A DNA stretch of 64,000 nucleotides from G965232465 sp965276005 (lineage in GTDB: Bacteria; Pseudomonadota; Alphaproteobacteria; JAQWUY01), in NCBI GenBank assembly GCA_965276005.1, contig OZ254962.1, positions 2,480,001-2,544,000 of the forward strand, written 5' to 3'. The notes under the pieces are model-generated. The model worked only from the letters and a program-made list of their open reading frames with translations. It had not been told where the DNA came from and did not search any database. A program made the translations under genes and the position numbers. Position 1 is the first letter of the stretch; each line of letters starts with the position of its first letter. Shown here piece after piece: positions 9,119 through 17,815 of the stretch.

Positions 9119-10072
9119 CTACTGCCCTTTGTTTTTATGTAAAAATGTATGGGTGAATACATCGGAGTTTAACGCTACTGCTATCACTAAAATTGTGCCA
9201 TAGACAATTTGCAATACAAACGCAGAGACATTAAAATGCGTGATTAAATTCTGCAATAAGAATATATCGATCGCCCCAAGCGTTGCCCCCACCATAGTGC
9301 CTTTGCCCCCTGCCAAACTGACCCCGCCAAGAGCAGCGGCGGCTATGGCAAGCAAAGTATAATTGGGTGCCACCTGTGCATCAGCAGACCCCAATAACCC
9401 AGTTAAAGCAAGTGCCGCCAGCCCGGCAAAAATCCCCGCCATAGCATAGGTTAAAAACCGTATAAAATCCGCATTTGCCCCGCTGGCGTACACCGCCCTA
9501 TCTTCGCCGCCTAAGGCTAAAATATAAGTGTATAACGGCAAACGGGTTATCGATAGCCAAAACAGCCCCGCCACAAGTAACGGCACTATGGAATACCCTT
9601 CCGACACCGCCCGCAACCAATTTGGCACTGGTCCCAGAGGCGATGGTAAAATCCAACTTGCCAATCCAGACAACACCAAATACATCCCTAGTGTGGTTAC
9701 AATCGGTTGCACCCGTATATACACGGCAATATAGCCATTAACCGCCCCGATAATTGCCCCTATGGTCAAGGCGAGCGGTACAATAAATAGCGGGTGGGTA
9801 ACACCCAAGTCGACTATACATATTTTAACTATAACCACGCTGATAAAACCGATTGAAGGGCCTATGGATAAATCGATACCTTCCCGTCCCGCCAAAAATA
9901 CCGGCGTTACCGCACATGCCGCTAAAATAAGCGGTGCCACCAAGCCCAACGAAGTTCCCAAATTGTCCCATGCAAAACGGCTAGGGGTTACAATCAGGGT
10001 AAGCACCATCAAAATACCAAACAACACCACCGCAAAGCGGGCTTCTCGTATATATCGTTGTAGCATTTTCAT
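9119..10072 (-). CDS. Sugar ABC transporter permease, RbsC type (first)
   Basis: 317 residues with multiple membrane segments. It carries the RbsC-family hallmarks GREGIDLSIGPS near residue 63 and GGVSLAGGKGTMVGATLG near the C-terminus. The start is supported by GGAGAAAACCCT just before ATG. It sits between the ATPase half-genes and the second permease; in this family two distinct permeases commonly form the channel. The substrate is likely a monosaccharide delivered by the binding protein encoded at the head of the operon. Confidence 0.88.
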   Translation of the reverse strand: MKMLQRYIREARFAVVLFGILMVLTLIVTPSRFAWDNLGTSLGLVAPLILAACAVTPVFLAGREGIDLSIGPSIGFISVVIVKICIVDLGVTHPLFIVPLALTIGAIIGAVNGYIAVYIRVQPIVTTLGMYLVLSGLASWILPSPLGPVPNWLRAVSEGYSIVPLLVAGLFWLSITRLPLYTYILALGGEDRAVYASGANADFIRFLTYAMAGIFAGLAALALTGLLGSADAQVAPNYTLLAIAAAALGGVSLAGGKGTMVGATLGAIDIFLLQNLITHFNVSAFVLQIVYGTILVIAVALNSDVFTHTFLHKNKGQ

Positions 10073-10087
10073 AGGGTTTTCTCCGTT

Positions 10088-10819
10088 TTATGGGTGTTGT
10101 CCAAACATTGCCGACATCAACGATTCCATACACATATTGTCGGTGTCCAGTTCTGTAAAAATATGGTAATCCCGAAACACTAACACCCGGTCGCACAATT
10201 GCAAAATTTCGTCTAGTTCTGTGGACAAAATAACCAGAGTCAGGGCTTTTTGTTTAACGGCTGTACGGAAATATGTATATAGACTCCGCCGGGTGTGTAT
10301 GTCGACCCCTCGAGTGGGATCGTTTAACAACATCACCTGCGGATTTTGTGCCATTGCCCGTGCCAGCAGTACTTTTTGTTGGTTGCCCCCCGATAAATGG
10401 CTGATGGGAATGTGCCGATGGGCGTATGATATAGACAGTTCTTGTCGATAGCCATCGACAGCCGTATTCGCATGGGACTTTTGTAGCCAGCCCCATGTGG
10501 AAAACCGTTTTAAATTGCCCAACATAAAATTATCTTGTACGCTTAATTGGGGAAAAATACCGTTTTTCTTGCGATCGGACGGCATGTATATAACTTTTTC
10601 TCGCACCGCATCGAACAGGCTGTTAATAGTTTTGCCCGTCCCCGTTGTTACCGTGCCCGTCAGCGGACTATACACCCCGGCTAAGGCTTGTAAAAACGCC
10701 GATTGCCCGTGTCCTTCCAGCCCCGCCAGTCCCAATATGCGTTGTTTTTTTATCCGTTGGTTTATAGGGGGACAGCCGGCTTTTAAGCACATATCAGATA
10801 TGTGAAGGACATCGGTCAT
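10088..10819 (-). CDS. Sugar ABC transporter ATPase, C-terminal half (RbsA domain 2) as a separate protein
   Basis: 243 residues that match the second nucleotide-binding domain of RbsA/XylG/MglA proteins. The Walker A is degenerate (GLEGHGQSAF), as usual for domain 2. The signature is LSGGNQQKVLLARA and the Walker B region is VMLLNDPTRGVD. Usually both domains are in one protein of about 500 residues. Here the ATG overlaps the stop of the domain 1 gene as TGATG, so translation is probably coupled. The sum of both halves (485 residues) is close to the normal length, so nothing obvious is missing. Confidence 0.85.
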   Translation of the reverse strand: MTDVLHISDMCLKAGCPPINQRIKKQRILGLAGLEGHGQSAFLQALAGVYSPLTGTVTTGTGKTINSLFDAVREKVIYMPSDRKKNGIFPQLSVQDNFMLGNLKRFSTWGWLQKSHANTAVDGYRQELSISYAHRHIPISHLSGGNQQKVLLARAMAQNPQVMLLNDPTRGVDIHTRRSLYTYFRTAVKQKALTLVILSTELDEILQLCDRVLVFRDYHIFTELDTDNMCMESLMSAMFGQHP

Positions 10820-11547
10820 CAGGACTCTCCTTGTGTCAATAATTGTAACAAATGCTTTGGGTGTATATCATCGCCCTGTACAGTTGCGGTGTGGATACCG
10901 TTGTGCAGGATATATACCACATCGGACAAAGCGATAATTTCTGGCATACGGTGCGATACGAACACCACTGCCCCGCCGTTTTGACAAAAGATGCGGATTT
11001 CACCAAACACTTTTTCCCTGTCCGCTAAATCGAGGGCGGCGGTGATTTCGTCGAGTATCAGTACTTTTGGGCGGGTCATAAATCCACGGGTGATGACCAA
11101 CAGCTGTTGTTCATTTAACGATAATGCCCCGGCGGGCTTGTCTAAATCAATGGGTTTTGCCGACAATTTTTGCACCCATTCGTCCGCTAGCTGTTGGTAG
11201 TGTTGGCGGCTTTTTTTGTGTGCAAACATCGGGTTTTGTCCGATGAGGACATTGTCATAGCCGCTGATATTTGCGGCAATCAGCACTTCTTGCAGCACCA
11301 CGCACACGCCCCGTGCCACCATATGGGCGGGGTGGGTAGGGTGTATTTGGGTATCGCCACAATATATATGTCCCGAATCCGCTTGGATAATCCCCGATAA
11401 CACTTTAACAAGCGTGCTCTTACCGGAGCCATTTTCCCCCAATACGGTATGTACTTTTCCCGCTTCGATAGCCATCGACACTTGTTGCAAAGCGTGCGTT
11501 TGCCCAAAACTTTTACTAATCGCCCGTGTGGATAAAACCGCCGACAT
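10819..11547 (-). CDS. Sugar ABC transporter ATPase, N-terminal half (RbsA domain 1) as a separate protein
   Basis: 242 residues. An ATG at 11547 is preferred over an upstream in-frame GTG (11571) because AAAAGG precedes it at good distance and the protein then begins MSAVLSTRAISKSFG. Walker A is GENGSGKSTL, the Q-loop region is VVLQEV, and Walker B is VLILDEITAALD. The signature is weak (LSLNEQQLLVITRGF), as is common for the first domain of RbsA proteins. It is followed with a one-base overlap by the second half. It energises uptake together with that half and the two RbsC-type permeases. Confidence 0.85.
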   Translation of the reverse strand: MSAVLSTRAISKSFGQTHALQQVSMAIEAGKVHTVLGENGSGKSTLVKVLSGIIQADSGHIYCGDTQIHPTHPAHMVARGVCVVLQEVLIAANISGYDNVLIGQNPMFAHKKSRQHYQQLADEWVQKLSAKPIDLDKPAGALSLNEQQLLVITRGFMTRPKVLILDEITAALDLADREKVFGEIRIFCQNGGAVVFVSHRMPEIIALSDVVYILHNGIHTATVQGDDIHPKHLLQLLTQGES

Positions 11548-11572
11548 ATGAACCTTTTCTGTTACGCACACC

Positions 11573-11596
11573 AGCCCCTACGAGTTCGGAGGGGCT
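11573..11596 (-). other. Stem-loop after the sugar-binding protein gene
   Basis: AGCCCCT and AGGGGCT form a 7-bp stem around a 10-nt loop, 16 bp after the stop of the binding-protein gene and ahead of the ATPase start. There is no T-run, so an mRNA-stabilising or partially terminating element that favours binding-protein expression is more likely than a full terminator. Confidence 0.45.
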
Positions 11597-11611
11597 AAGT
11601 GTATCGTTAGA

Positions 11612-12787
11612 CTATTTACACGCAGGCGGCACCTGAGAATAGTCCCACCCCCGGGCGGGTGCGGTGCTGTTGAAGTAGGCGTTAAACACCGTCTGTGGCA
11701 CCGGGTCTGAGGTTGCTACCGGGAAAATACCTGCAGAATCCGGCTGCATACAGCTGTCATACCAATCGGCTTGTTGGTCTTGGTCGACTGCGGGAATGGG
11801 AATCATGATGGTATTTACAGATGGTTTTTGTCCGTCCATAATGCGGCTGGCGGTGCGAAACATGGCTTGTCCAATCCAAGTGGGCAATAGTGCCACTCCA
11901 GTAAACTGAAATGCGTCTTGGTTTTGATACCAAAATCCAAGTGAATCGCCGGATATACTGCCGGTGATAACAGGTAGAGGACGCCCCGCTTGGCGAAACG
12001 CCTCTGCCACCACCCGGGTTTCCGATCCAGTTGTCCACACCCCTTGAATGGGTGCCGGGTGGGTTGCCAGAGTTTGCAAGATCACCGCTTTTGTTACCGA
12101 TGGTGTCCAGTTGCCATTGACCATACGGACAACTTTTATACTGGGGTATTTGGCAAATGCCGCCTTTGCCCCGTCCCGTTGTTGCTGTACAATGGACACT
12201 CCAGCGATGCCCTCAACCATCACCACATTGCCCTTGCCGCCCAGCCGTTTGGCTAGGGTGTTCGCCATGTCATATCCCCATTTGTAGTAATTCGAATCCA
12301 CATTAAACGCATAGGGGCTGGTAACCGATGCGGCGGAGGTTACAAAGGGAATACCCGCCTTTGCCGCCGCCTCAATCGCCGCATTTAAACCGGTCGGCGA
12401 TCCGGGTACAGCAGTGATAATATCACAGCCTTTTTCCGTAAAGTTGCGAATTTGTGAAATTTCTAAACTGACATCGCCGTTCGAGTCTGCCATTTCAAAA
12501 TCGGACACCACCCCTTGCTCGATTAAGCCCTGTACCAACCGTTTGACTTCGTTGGTCAGTGCCACACGCCAGCCGTTTCCTTGATAACTTTCCGAATGGC
12601 ACCATTTATACGCCCCATTCGGAGCGGTAAAATTGTCCAACATCGGCGATCCCACAGGGGTTGTGGAATTTTCATATTCCGCTTGTAAATGTGCCGGCAA
12701 ATGGGCAACGGCACTGGCATGTACCGCAGGCACTGCCACCGCCACGAATGCGGCACATGCCACATATTTTAAAAAATGAAACTGCAT
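11612..12787 (-). CDS. Periplasmic sugar-binding protein of an ABC importer
   Basis: 391 residues with a Sec signal peptide (cleavage near VHASA, residues about 24-26). The mature part looks like the RbsB/peripla_BP_4 type I binding fold: alternating beta-alpha segments such as GCDIITAVPGSPTGLNAAIE, AGIPFVTSAASV and GVWTTGSETRVVAEAFRQAG. It is the first gene of the operon with ATPase halves, two permeases and a lactonase-like hydrolase. The start follows GGGAGATTTTATA. The ligand is probably a monosaccharide or related compound; identity is not visible. Expression is likely governed by the divergent IclR-type regulator. Confidence 0.85.
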   Translation of the reverse strand: MQFHFLKYVACAAFVAVAVPAVHASAVAHLPAHLQAEYENSTTPVGSPMLDNFTAPNGAYKWCHSESYQGNGWRVALTNEVKRLVQGLIEQGVVSDFEMADSNGDVSLEISQIRNFTEKGCDIITAVPGSPTGLNAAIEAAAKAGIPFVTSAASVTSPYAFNVDSNYYKWGYDMANTLAKRLGGKGNVVMVEGIAGVSIVQQQRDGAKAAFAKYPSIKVVRMVNGNWTPSVTKAVILQTLATHPAPIQGVWTTGSETRVVAEAFRQAGRPLPVITGSISGDSLGFWYQNQDAFQFTGVALLPTWIGQAMFRTASRIMDGQKPSVNTIMIPIPAVDQDQQADWYDSCMQPDSAGIFPVATSDPVPQTVFNAYFNSTAPARGWDYSQVPPACK

Positions 12788-12806
12788 TATAAAATCTCCC
12801 TATTTC

Positions 12807-12898
12807 TATTTGGTATAACACACACTTATTTTGTATAGTAAAAATAATTTTTACATGTAAACAATAATGGAAAATATACCCATTGTCAATACCAAATA
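12807..12898. promoter_or_regulatory. Inverted pair TATTTGGTAT / ATACCAAATA in the divergent regulatory region
   Basis: A perfect 10-bp inverted pair (12807-12816 and 12889-12898) flanks the putative promoter of the uptake operon, in the 203-bp gap between the binding-protein gene and the IclR-type gene. The pairing and position suggest regulator binding or looping, but no footprint-level motif is known to me. Confidence 0.4.
12832..12861 (-). promoter_or_regulatory. Promoter of the sugar uptake operon with overlapping palindrome
   Basis: On the minus strand TTTACA (12856-12861) and TATACA (12832-12837) are 18 bp apart. The -35 lies inside a perfect 12-bp palindrome TTTACATGTAAA (12850-12861), a good place for a repressor or activator such as the divergent IclR protein. 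Element match is moderate. Confidence 0.45.
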
Positions 12899-12933
12899 AA
12901 AAATATTTTTACCCGCAAAAAATCACCTATGTA

Positions 12934-12942
12934 TGGTATAGT
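12934..12942 (+). promoter_or_regulatory. Extended -10 element for the IclR-type gene
   Basis: TGGTATAGT fits an extended -10 (TGN plus TATAGT), 49 bp ahead of the regulator start at 12991. No good -35 is visible, which is typical for extended -10 promoters or for activated ones. Confidence 0.35.
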
Positions 12943-12990
12943 ATCCGTTTGTAACACACAAATACACAGATATATGATGCAAATAGGTAT

Positions 12991-13767
12991 ATGATGACAG
13001 ACAACAACGACCCTCAAACCCCAACAAAATACGCTGTGCCGGCGGTGGACAAAGCCTTAGACATACTGGAACTGTTATCGACTCAATCCGCTGTGTTGAG
13101 CCAAACGCAAATTGCCAAAGCATTGGGACAATCGCCCAGCGGTGTGTTTCGCACCCTTGAATGTTTAAAGAATCGGGGCTATATTGCCCAACAAGCGGGC
13201 GGTTCTGGGTACCATTTGACTATGCAGCTGCACCGATTGGTGGACAGTTTTCCCATCTCGAATATTTTAATAAATGTGGCATCCGCATCGATGCATGCGT
13301 TGGCGACCCGTACCCATTTATCCTGTCATTTATCCGTATACAACGGGGGAAAAATATATATTATCCACCAAGCCAAAAGCCCTCTGCCCGTATCCCTAGA
13401 CATTAAAATAGGGGCAGAATTTTCCCTGCATCGCACCGCATCGGGGCGGGTACTATTAGCATTTCAAGAGCAAGAAAAATATACCCATTGGCTGAAAAAC
13501 AGTATTCGAGATGAAAAAAAATACGACATACACCACTTGCAACATCGCATAGATACCATTCGCAAAAACGGCTACGAGATGTCCGATGGCGACCGCATCG
13601 AAGGGTTGAAAGATATTAGCTGCCCGATTGTAAATACACAAGGGGTGGCGATTGCCGCCTTGACCGTACCGTTTTTAGATTTTATCAATGACCATATCGA
13701 CATCGAATATGTGACAGGGTCGCTGATTGAAACTTGCAAACATATTTCCGCACAAGTGGATATATGA
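12991..13767 (+). CDS. IclR-family transcriptional regulator
   Basis: 258 residues. An N-terminal winged helix-turn-helix spans about 15-75 (AVPAVDKALDILELLSTQ, then SQTQIAKALGQSPSGVFRTL). The C-terminal effector domain is typical of IclR proteins, with FSLHRTASGRVLLAF, DRIEGLKDISCPI and VAIAALTVPF. It is divergent from the sugar ABC operon and shares its 203-bp control region, so it most likely regulates that operon and itself. Two adjacent ATG codons could serve as start; an AGGT lies just upstream. The effector is unknown. Confidence 0.9.
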   Translation: MMTDNNDPQTPTKYAVPAVDKALDILELLSTQSAVLSQTQIAKALGQSPSGVFRTLECLKNRGYIAQQAGGSGYHLTMQLHRLVDSFPISNILINVASASMHALATRTHLSCHLSVYNGGKIYIIHQAKSPLPVSLDIKIGAEFSLHRTASGRVLLAFQEQEKYTHWLKNSIRDEKKYDIHHLQHRIDTIRKNGYEMSDGDRIEGLKDISCPIVNTQGVAIAALTVPFLDFINDHIDIEYVTGSLIETCKHISAQVDI

Positions 13768-13818
13768 GGGGCAGGGCGATTGCAGCAGCACAACACCGCA
13801 ATACCAATGTGTGTGTTA

Positions 13819-15198
13819 TTACCTTTCTTTAAACGATTCATCCACTGTTTTTACCAGTGGGGACAGAATGTATTCTATGATACGGCGGTTGCCTGTTTTT
13901 ATTTCTGTGGCTAAAGTCATGCCTGATGTTAAGGGGATCTGTGTGTCTTGGTTCTTGCGTTGTAAGTATTGTTTGTCTAGGGCGATATGTACTTTGTATA
14001 CATCGCCTAAAGTCTTGTGGGAAATAGCGTCGCTGGATATAAACGATACGGTGCCTGTTAGGTATCCGTATTTGGTAAACGGAAAACTGTCTATCTTGAC
14101 ACGGGCGGTTTGTCCCGTGCGGATAAAGCCCGCATCTTTGTTTAAAATGTAGCATTCTGCCAATAGTGCCGTATTGTCAGGTACCACCGTAGCAATAGCC
14201 TGTGCCGGCTGTATGACACCATCGATAGAATGGATTTGTAGCTGTTCCACAGTGCCGTTTATGGGCGATTTTATGACACTTCTGTCAAAGCGTTTTTGTT
14301 GTAATTGCAGGTTGGTTGCCGCTTTGTGAAACGCATTCTTGCTGTTAATATAGCCGTTTACCACATCAGCTCTGGTGGTTTTTTGCAAGGTGTCTTTTTT
14401 GTGTAACACATTGCTTATCTTAGCATTGGTGCTGTCTAATACCAGTTTTTCTATTTCTATGGCTTTGGTGATTTCACCGCCTTCTTGTTGCACTTCCTGC
14501 ATCTTGTATTTGCTACTCAGTTTCTTTTCTTGCAATTTCATTTCTGCTGTGTATTTTAATGTCCACAATTGGTGCTTCTTCTCTAAGTTTTCAATTTTAT
14601 GATCGACGGCTTTTAGGTCTATGCGGTGTTGGTGTTCTTGTCCGTCAAAGGTCTCCATCTGGCTGACATACGATTGCCATTCAGAGTGTAATCGCTTGGT
14701 ATACACCCCTTTTTTGTCGCTGGCAAAATTTATAAATAAATCTTGTTTGTCGTTGGGGGTATAGGACAGTCCCATCGTACCGGATGTTTCTAACAGCCCC
14801 ATAAAAGTCTGATAATACGCCAGTTCGTGTTTTTGTATATCGTATTCGGTTTGGGCATTGACATAGGCGGTTTTTATCTCGCTGGCGTTAAATTTGATAA
14901 TCGGATCCCCTTGCGATATTTTATCCCCGTCCTTGACAAATATCTGTTCGATAATACCGCCATCGGCAGACTGTATGACCTTGACATATCCCGAAGGGGT
15001 TAATTTGCCAATAGCCGTAGTTACTGTTTCTGTCCTGCCCAGTACAGACCACCCTAACGCCACCAAAAAGAATGCTACTATACAATATATAATGCGTCTG
15101 CCCAAAGGATTGGTGGGCGTCTCCAATACTTCCAGCACAGAAGGTAGAAACTCCCGTTCTTCGACTGTGTACACTTTAGATTTAGATACGATTTCCAT
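13819..15198 (-). CDS. Type I secretion membrane fusion protein (HlyD family)
   Basis: 459 residues. There is a short cytoplasmic N-terminus, one membrane segment about 35-53 (IIYCIVAFFLVALGWSVL), a lipoyl-like segment beginning SADGGIIEQIFVKDGDKI, a long charged helical hairpin about 110-310, and a C-terminal beta domain (VVPDNTALLAECYI, IKTGNRRIIEYILSPL). It is the HlyD partner of the ABC exporter encoded 10 bp upstream. With an outer-membrane TolC-like protein, not found here, it would move RTX proteins from cytoplasm to outside. Last gene of the minus-strand run. Confidence 0.92.
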   Translation of the reverse strand: MEIVSKSKVYTVEEREFLPSVLEVLETPTNPLGRRIIYCIVAFFLVALGWSVLGRTETVTTAIGKLTPSGYVKVIQSADGGIIEQIFVKDGDKISQGDPIIKFNASEIKTAYVNAQTEYDIQKHELAYYQTFMGLLETSGTMGLSYTPNDKQDLFINFASDKKGVYTKRLHSEWQSYVSQMETFDGQEHQHRIDLKAVDHKIENLEKKHQLWTLKYTAEMKLQEKKLSSKYKMQEVQQEGGEITKAIEIEKLVLDSTNAKISNVLHKKDTLQKTTRADVVNGYINSKNAFHKAATNLQLQQKRFDRSVIKSPINGTVEQLQIHSIDGVIQPAQAIATVVPDNTALLAECYILNKDAGFIRTGQTARVKIDSFPFTKYGYLTGTVSFISSDAISHKTLGDVYKVHIALDKQYLQRKNQDTQIPLTSGMTLATEIKTGNRRIIEYILSPLVKTVDESFKER

Positions 15199-15208
15199 AG
15201 GGTTTTTC

Positions 15209-17314
15209 CTACCGTACCTGCTGGGCGTGTAAATTGGCGTATAGCCCTTGCTTTTCTATCAAATTTGCATGCGATCCAGTTTCCATGATACCACCGTTAT
15301 CTAGCACGCATATCATATCCGCATCCCGTACCGTCGACAAGCGATGGGCAACGATAATAACTGTTCGTCCTTGACAAATAAATTTCATGTTATCTTGAAT
15401 ACATTTTTCCGACTCATAATCGAGGGCGGATGTGGCTTCATCGAGGATTAAAATCGACGGGTCGGTCAACAACGCCCGTGCAATAGCGATGCGTTGCCGT
15501 TGTCCGCCCGATAGATTGCTGCCCCGCTCCTCTAGTAGCGTGTCATAGCCATGCGACAGTTCACTAATAAATGGGTGGGCACCTGCCAGCTCTGCCACTT
15601 TGGTAACTTCACTCAGCGGGGCGGTGGGTTTGGCTAGGGCGATATTATCCCGAATACTGCGATTAAACAGGTAATTCTCTTGTAACACTACGCCAATTTG
15701 TGATCGTAGCCAACTGGTGTTCATTAAGGTAATATCGTTGCCATCGATGTATATCTTGCCATGTTGCGGTGTGTACAACCGTTGTACCAATTGGGTTAGG
15801 GTACTTTTGCCCGATCCCGACCTGCCGACAAAGCCAACAGTTTTGCCCGCAGGTATATCGAGAGTGATATTTTTTAAAATCTCCCGCCCGTTGGCGTCAT
15901 AGCGGAAGGACACGCCCTCGAGGCGGACATGCCCTTTTATCGGCAGTAACGATTCTTTTATGTCTTCGTTGGTGTTCTCCCCTGTGGTGTTTAGAATGTC
16001 CCCTAGTCTGTCTAACGATATGCGGAACTGTTGAAAATCTTGCCACAGCTGTGCCAAGCGGATAATGGGGGCGTTTACCTGTCCTGCCAGCATATTAAAC
16101 GCTATCAATTCGCCTACATTTAAATCGCCGCTAATTACCAATTTTGCCCCAAAGAACAACAGTACTGTCGATGTGACTTTGTTGATAAATTGTACGCTGT
16201 TGCTGCCGACCAGCGATAGCTTTCGCATCTTAAAACCCGATTTTACATAAGCGGACAACTGCCGTTCCCACTGTACCCGCATTTGCGATTCTACCGCCAT
16301 ACTTTTTAGGGTTTCCATACCAGAAGTGCTTTCCACTAAAAACGATTGGGTTCTGGCACCCCGTTGGAACAGTTCCTCGACTCTTCGCCGTAACATAGGG
16401 GTTATTACCAACGATAATACAAAATAAAACGGCAAACTCAGTAACACCACCATCGTTAAAAACGGGCTGTATATAAACATCACTGCAATAAAGATAAAAG
16501 TAAACAGCACATCCATAACCACTGTTAAAGCGTTGCCGGTTAAAAATTCCCGAATGCTATCCAGTTCTTGCACCCGGGCTACGGTCTGACCCACAGGGCG
16601 GGAAGTAAAATAATTGAGGTGCAGACCTAACATGTGTTGATACAGCTTTGCCCCCAATTCCACATCGACACGGCTGGTGGTGTGTATTAGCACATAGTCC
16701 CGCAAGAAATTTAATAACGCCTCGAATATGTAAATAAATATCAAGCCAATGACGATAACATACAGGGTACTTAGTGCTGCATGGACAAGCACTTTGTCGA
16801 TGACCACCTGAAAAAATAGCGGGGTTATCAGGGCGAACATCTGTACAAAAAACGATGCCAACAACACATCACGGAACAGAGCCTTATATTTTACGATAAC
16901 GGGGATAAACCACGATATGTCGAATGTGCGTTTGGCGGCTTTTAGCACATCTCTGGGAACAGCAAATATAGCGGTGTACGATGGGATTTTGACAATGTCT
17001 TCATACAGTATCGCCTGAGTGTTGCCGTTGCCATCGGCGTATAACATGCCTTTGTCATCGGCTTTTAGTGCCAAATAATAATTTTGCTCGATTTCGATAA
17101 AACAAGGTAAGGGCATATAGGGGATACGCTTTTGGTTTACTTTGACCTTGCGGGCTTTGAAACCAATAGACTTTAACGCCCGTACGCAGCCGACACAAAA
17201 ATCCAGTTTTTCGTCTTGAAAATATGTGTTTTGCAGGTTGTAAATATCGGCAACCACATTGTGTAGTTTTAAAAAATTCGCCACCAACAAAGCATATGTT
17301 TTCATATCTTGCAT
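15209..17314 (-). CDS. Type I secretion ABC exporter (HlyB type, C39-like N-terminal domain)
   Basis: 701 residues. The N-terminal domain about 1-130 resembles the C39 peptidase fold but with no clear catalytic cysteine motif, as in HlyB exporters of RTX proteins. A membrane domain with about six segments follows (150-430). The C-terminal ATPase has Walker A GFVGRSGSGKSTL, Q-loop VVLQENYLFNRSI, signature NLSGGQRQRIAIARALL and Walker B ILILDEATSALD. It lies between the GNAT gene and the HlyD gene. It would energise export of the RTX protein encoded just upstream. Confidence 0.93.
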   Translation of the reverse strand: MQDMKTYALLVANFLKLHNVVADIYNLQNTYFQDEKLDFCVGCVRALKSIGFKARKVKVNQKRIPYMPLPCFIEIEQNYYLALKADDKGMLYADGNGNTQAILYEDIVKIPSYTAIFAVPRDVLKAAKRTFDISWFIPVIVKYKALFRDVLLASFFVQMFALITPLFFQVVIDKVLVHAALSTLYVIVIGLIFIYIFEALLNFLRDYVLIHTTSRVDVELGAKLYQHMLGLHLNYFTSRPVGQTVARVQELDSIREFLTGNALTVVMDVLFTFIFIAVMFIYSPFLTMVVLLSLPFYFVLSLVITPMLRRRVEELFQRGARTQSFLVESTSGMETLKSMAVESQMRVQWERQLSAYVKSGFKMRKLSLVGSNSVQFINKVTSTVLLFFGAKLVISGDLNVGELIAFNMLAGQVNAPIIRLAQLWQDFQQFRISLDRLGDILNTTGENTNEDIKESLLPIKGHVRLEGVSFRYDANGREILKNITLDIPAGKTVGFVGRSGSGKSTLTQLVQRLYTPQHGKIYIDGNDITLMNTSWLRSQIGVVLQENYLFNRSIRDNIALAKPTAPLSEVTKVAELAGAHPFISELSHGYDTLLEERGSNLSGGQRQRIAIARALLTDPSILILDEATSALDYESEKCIQDNMKFICQGRTVIIVAHRLSTVRDADMICVLDNGGIMETGSHANLIEKQGLYANLHAQQVR

Positions 17315-17329
17315 ATTGTACTGTCCTGT

Positions 17330-17791
17330 TTATACACTCAGCATATAATTGCCCCCGGTTAATTGAAACCCCATTTTGCGTAAAAATGTATCGGTTTCTT
17401 GCATGCGGATACCAGATGCCACATTAAAATAAAACACTTTGACCCCGTTTTGCGTCCCCCAGCGTTTAAAGGCATGCATCAGTTTTACCGCCGACAATCC
17501 GCCCCGGTGTTTGGGGGATACGAACATGCTGTTTAATGTACATGCCCTATCTTTGGAGTAAAAATGGCTGCCTATGGATCCGTACACATATCCCGTTATG
17601 TCGTTTTCCCCGTCACGGCTGGTTATCAACACAGAGTTCCCCTTGCCGTCAATGGCACTGTGCATGGATTGCATGACTTTATCTTTATCAAAAGACACAC
17701 CGGGTGGGGAAAGTTCTTTGTAATATTCCTGTCCCAATGCCAACAAATCCAGTATGTCATAGGGGTTTGCAAAATCTACCGTTATCGACAT
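17330..17791 (-). CDS. GNAT-family acyltransferase in the RTX secretion operon
   Basis: 153 residues. The fold signature is GNAT: an N-terminal helix pair, the beta4 region ACTLNSMFVSPKHRGGLSAVKLM containing the acyl-CoA loop (K-H-R-G-G), and the late FYFNVASG strand and FLRKMGFQLTGG end. It lies between the RTX gene and the exporter gene, where classical hemolysin operons carry the toxin-activating acyltransferase in a linked position. It could therefore modify the RTX protein, but it could equally be an unrelated acetyltransferase. It is not HlyC by sequence. Substrate unknown. Confidence 0.7.
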   Translation of the reverse strand: MSITVDFANPYDILDLLALGQEYYKELSPPGVSFDKDKVMQSMHSAIDGKGNSVLITSRDGENDITGYVYGSIGSHFYSKDRACTLNSMFVSPKHRGGLSAVKLMHAFKRWGTQNGVKVFYFNVASGIRMQETDTFLRKMGFQLTGGNYMLSV

Positions 17792-17815
17792 ATTTTCCGT
17801 ATCCCTTTTTAAAAA

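Noticed and set aside
17330..17791. HlyC-type toxin acyltransferase
   Set aside because: Motifs are those of ordinary GNAT proteins; only the position resembles HlyC.
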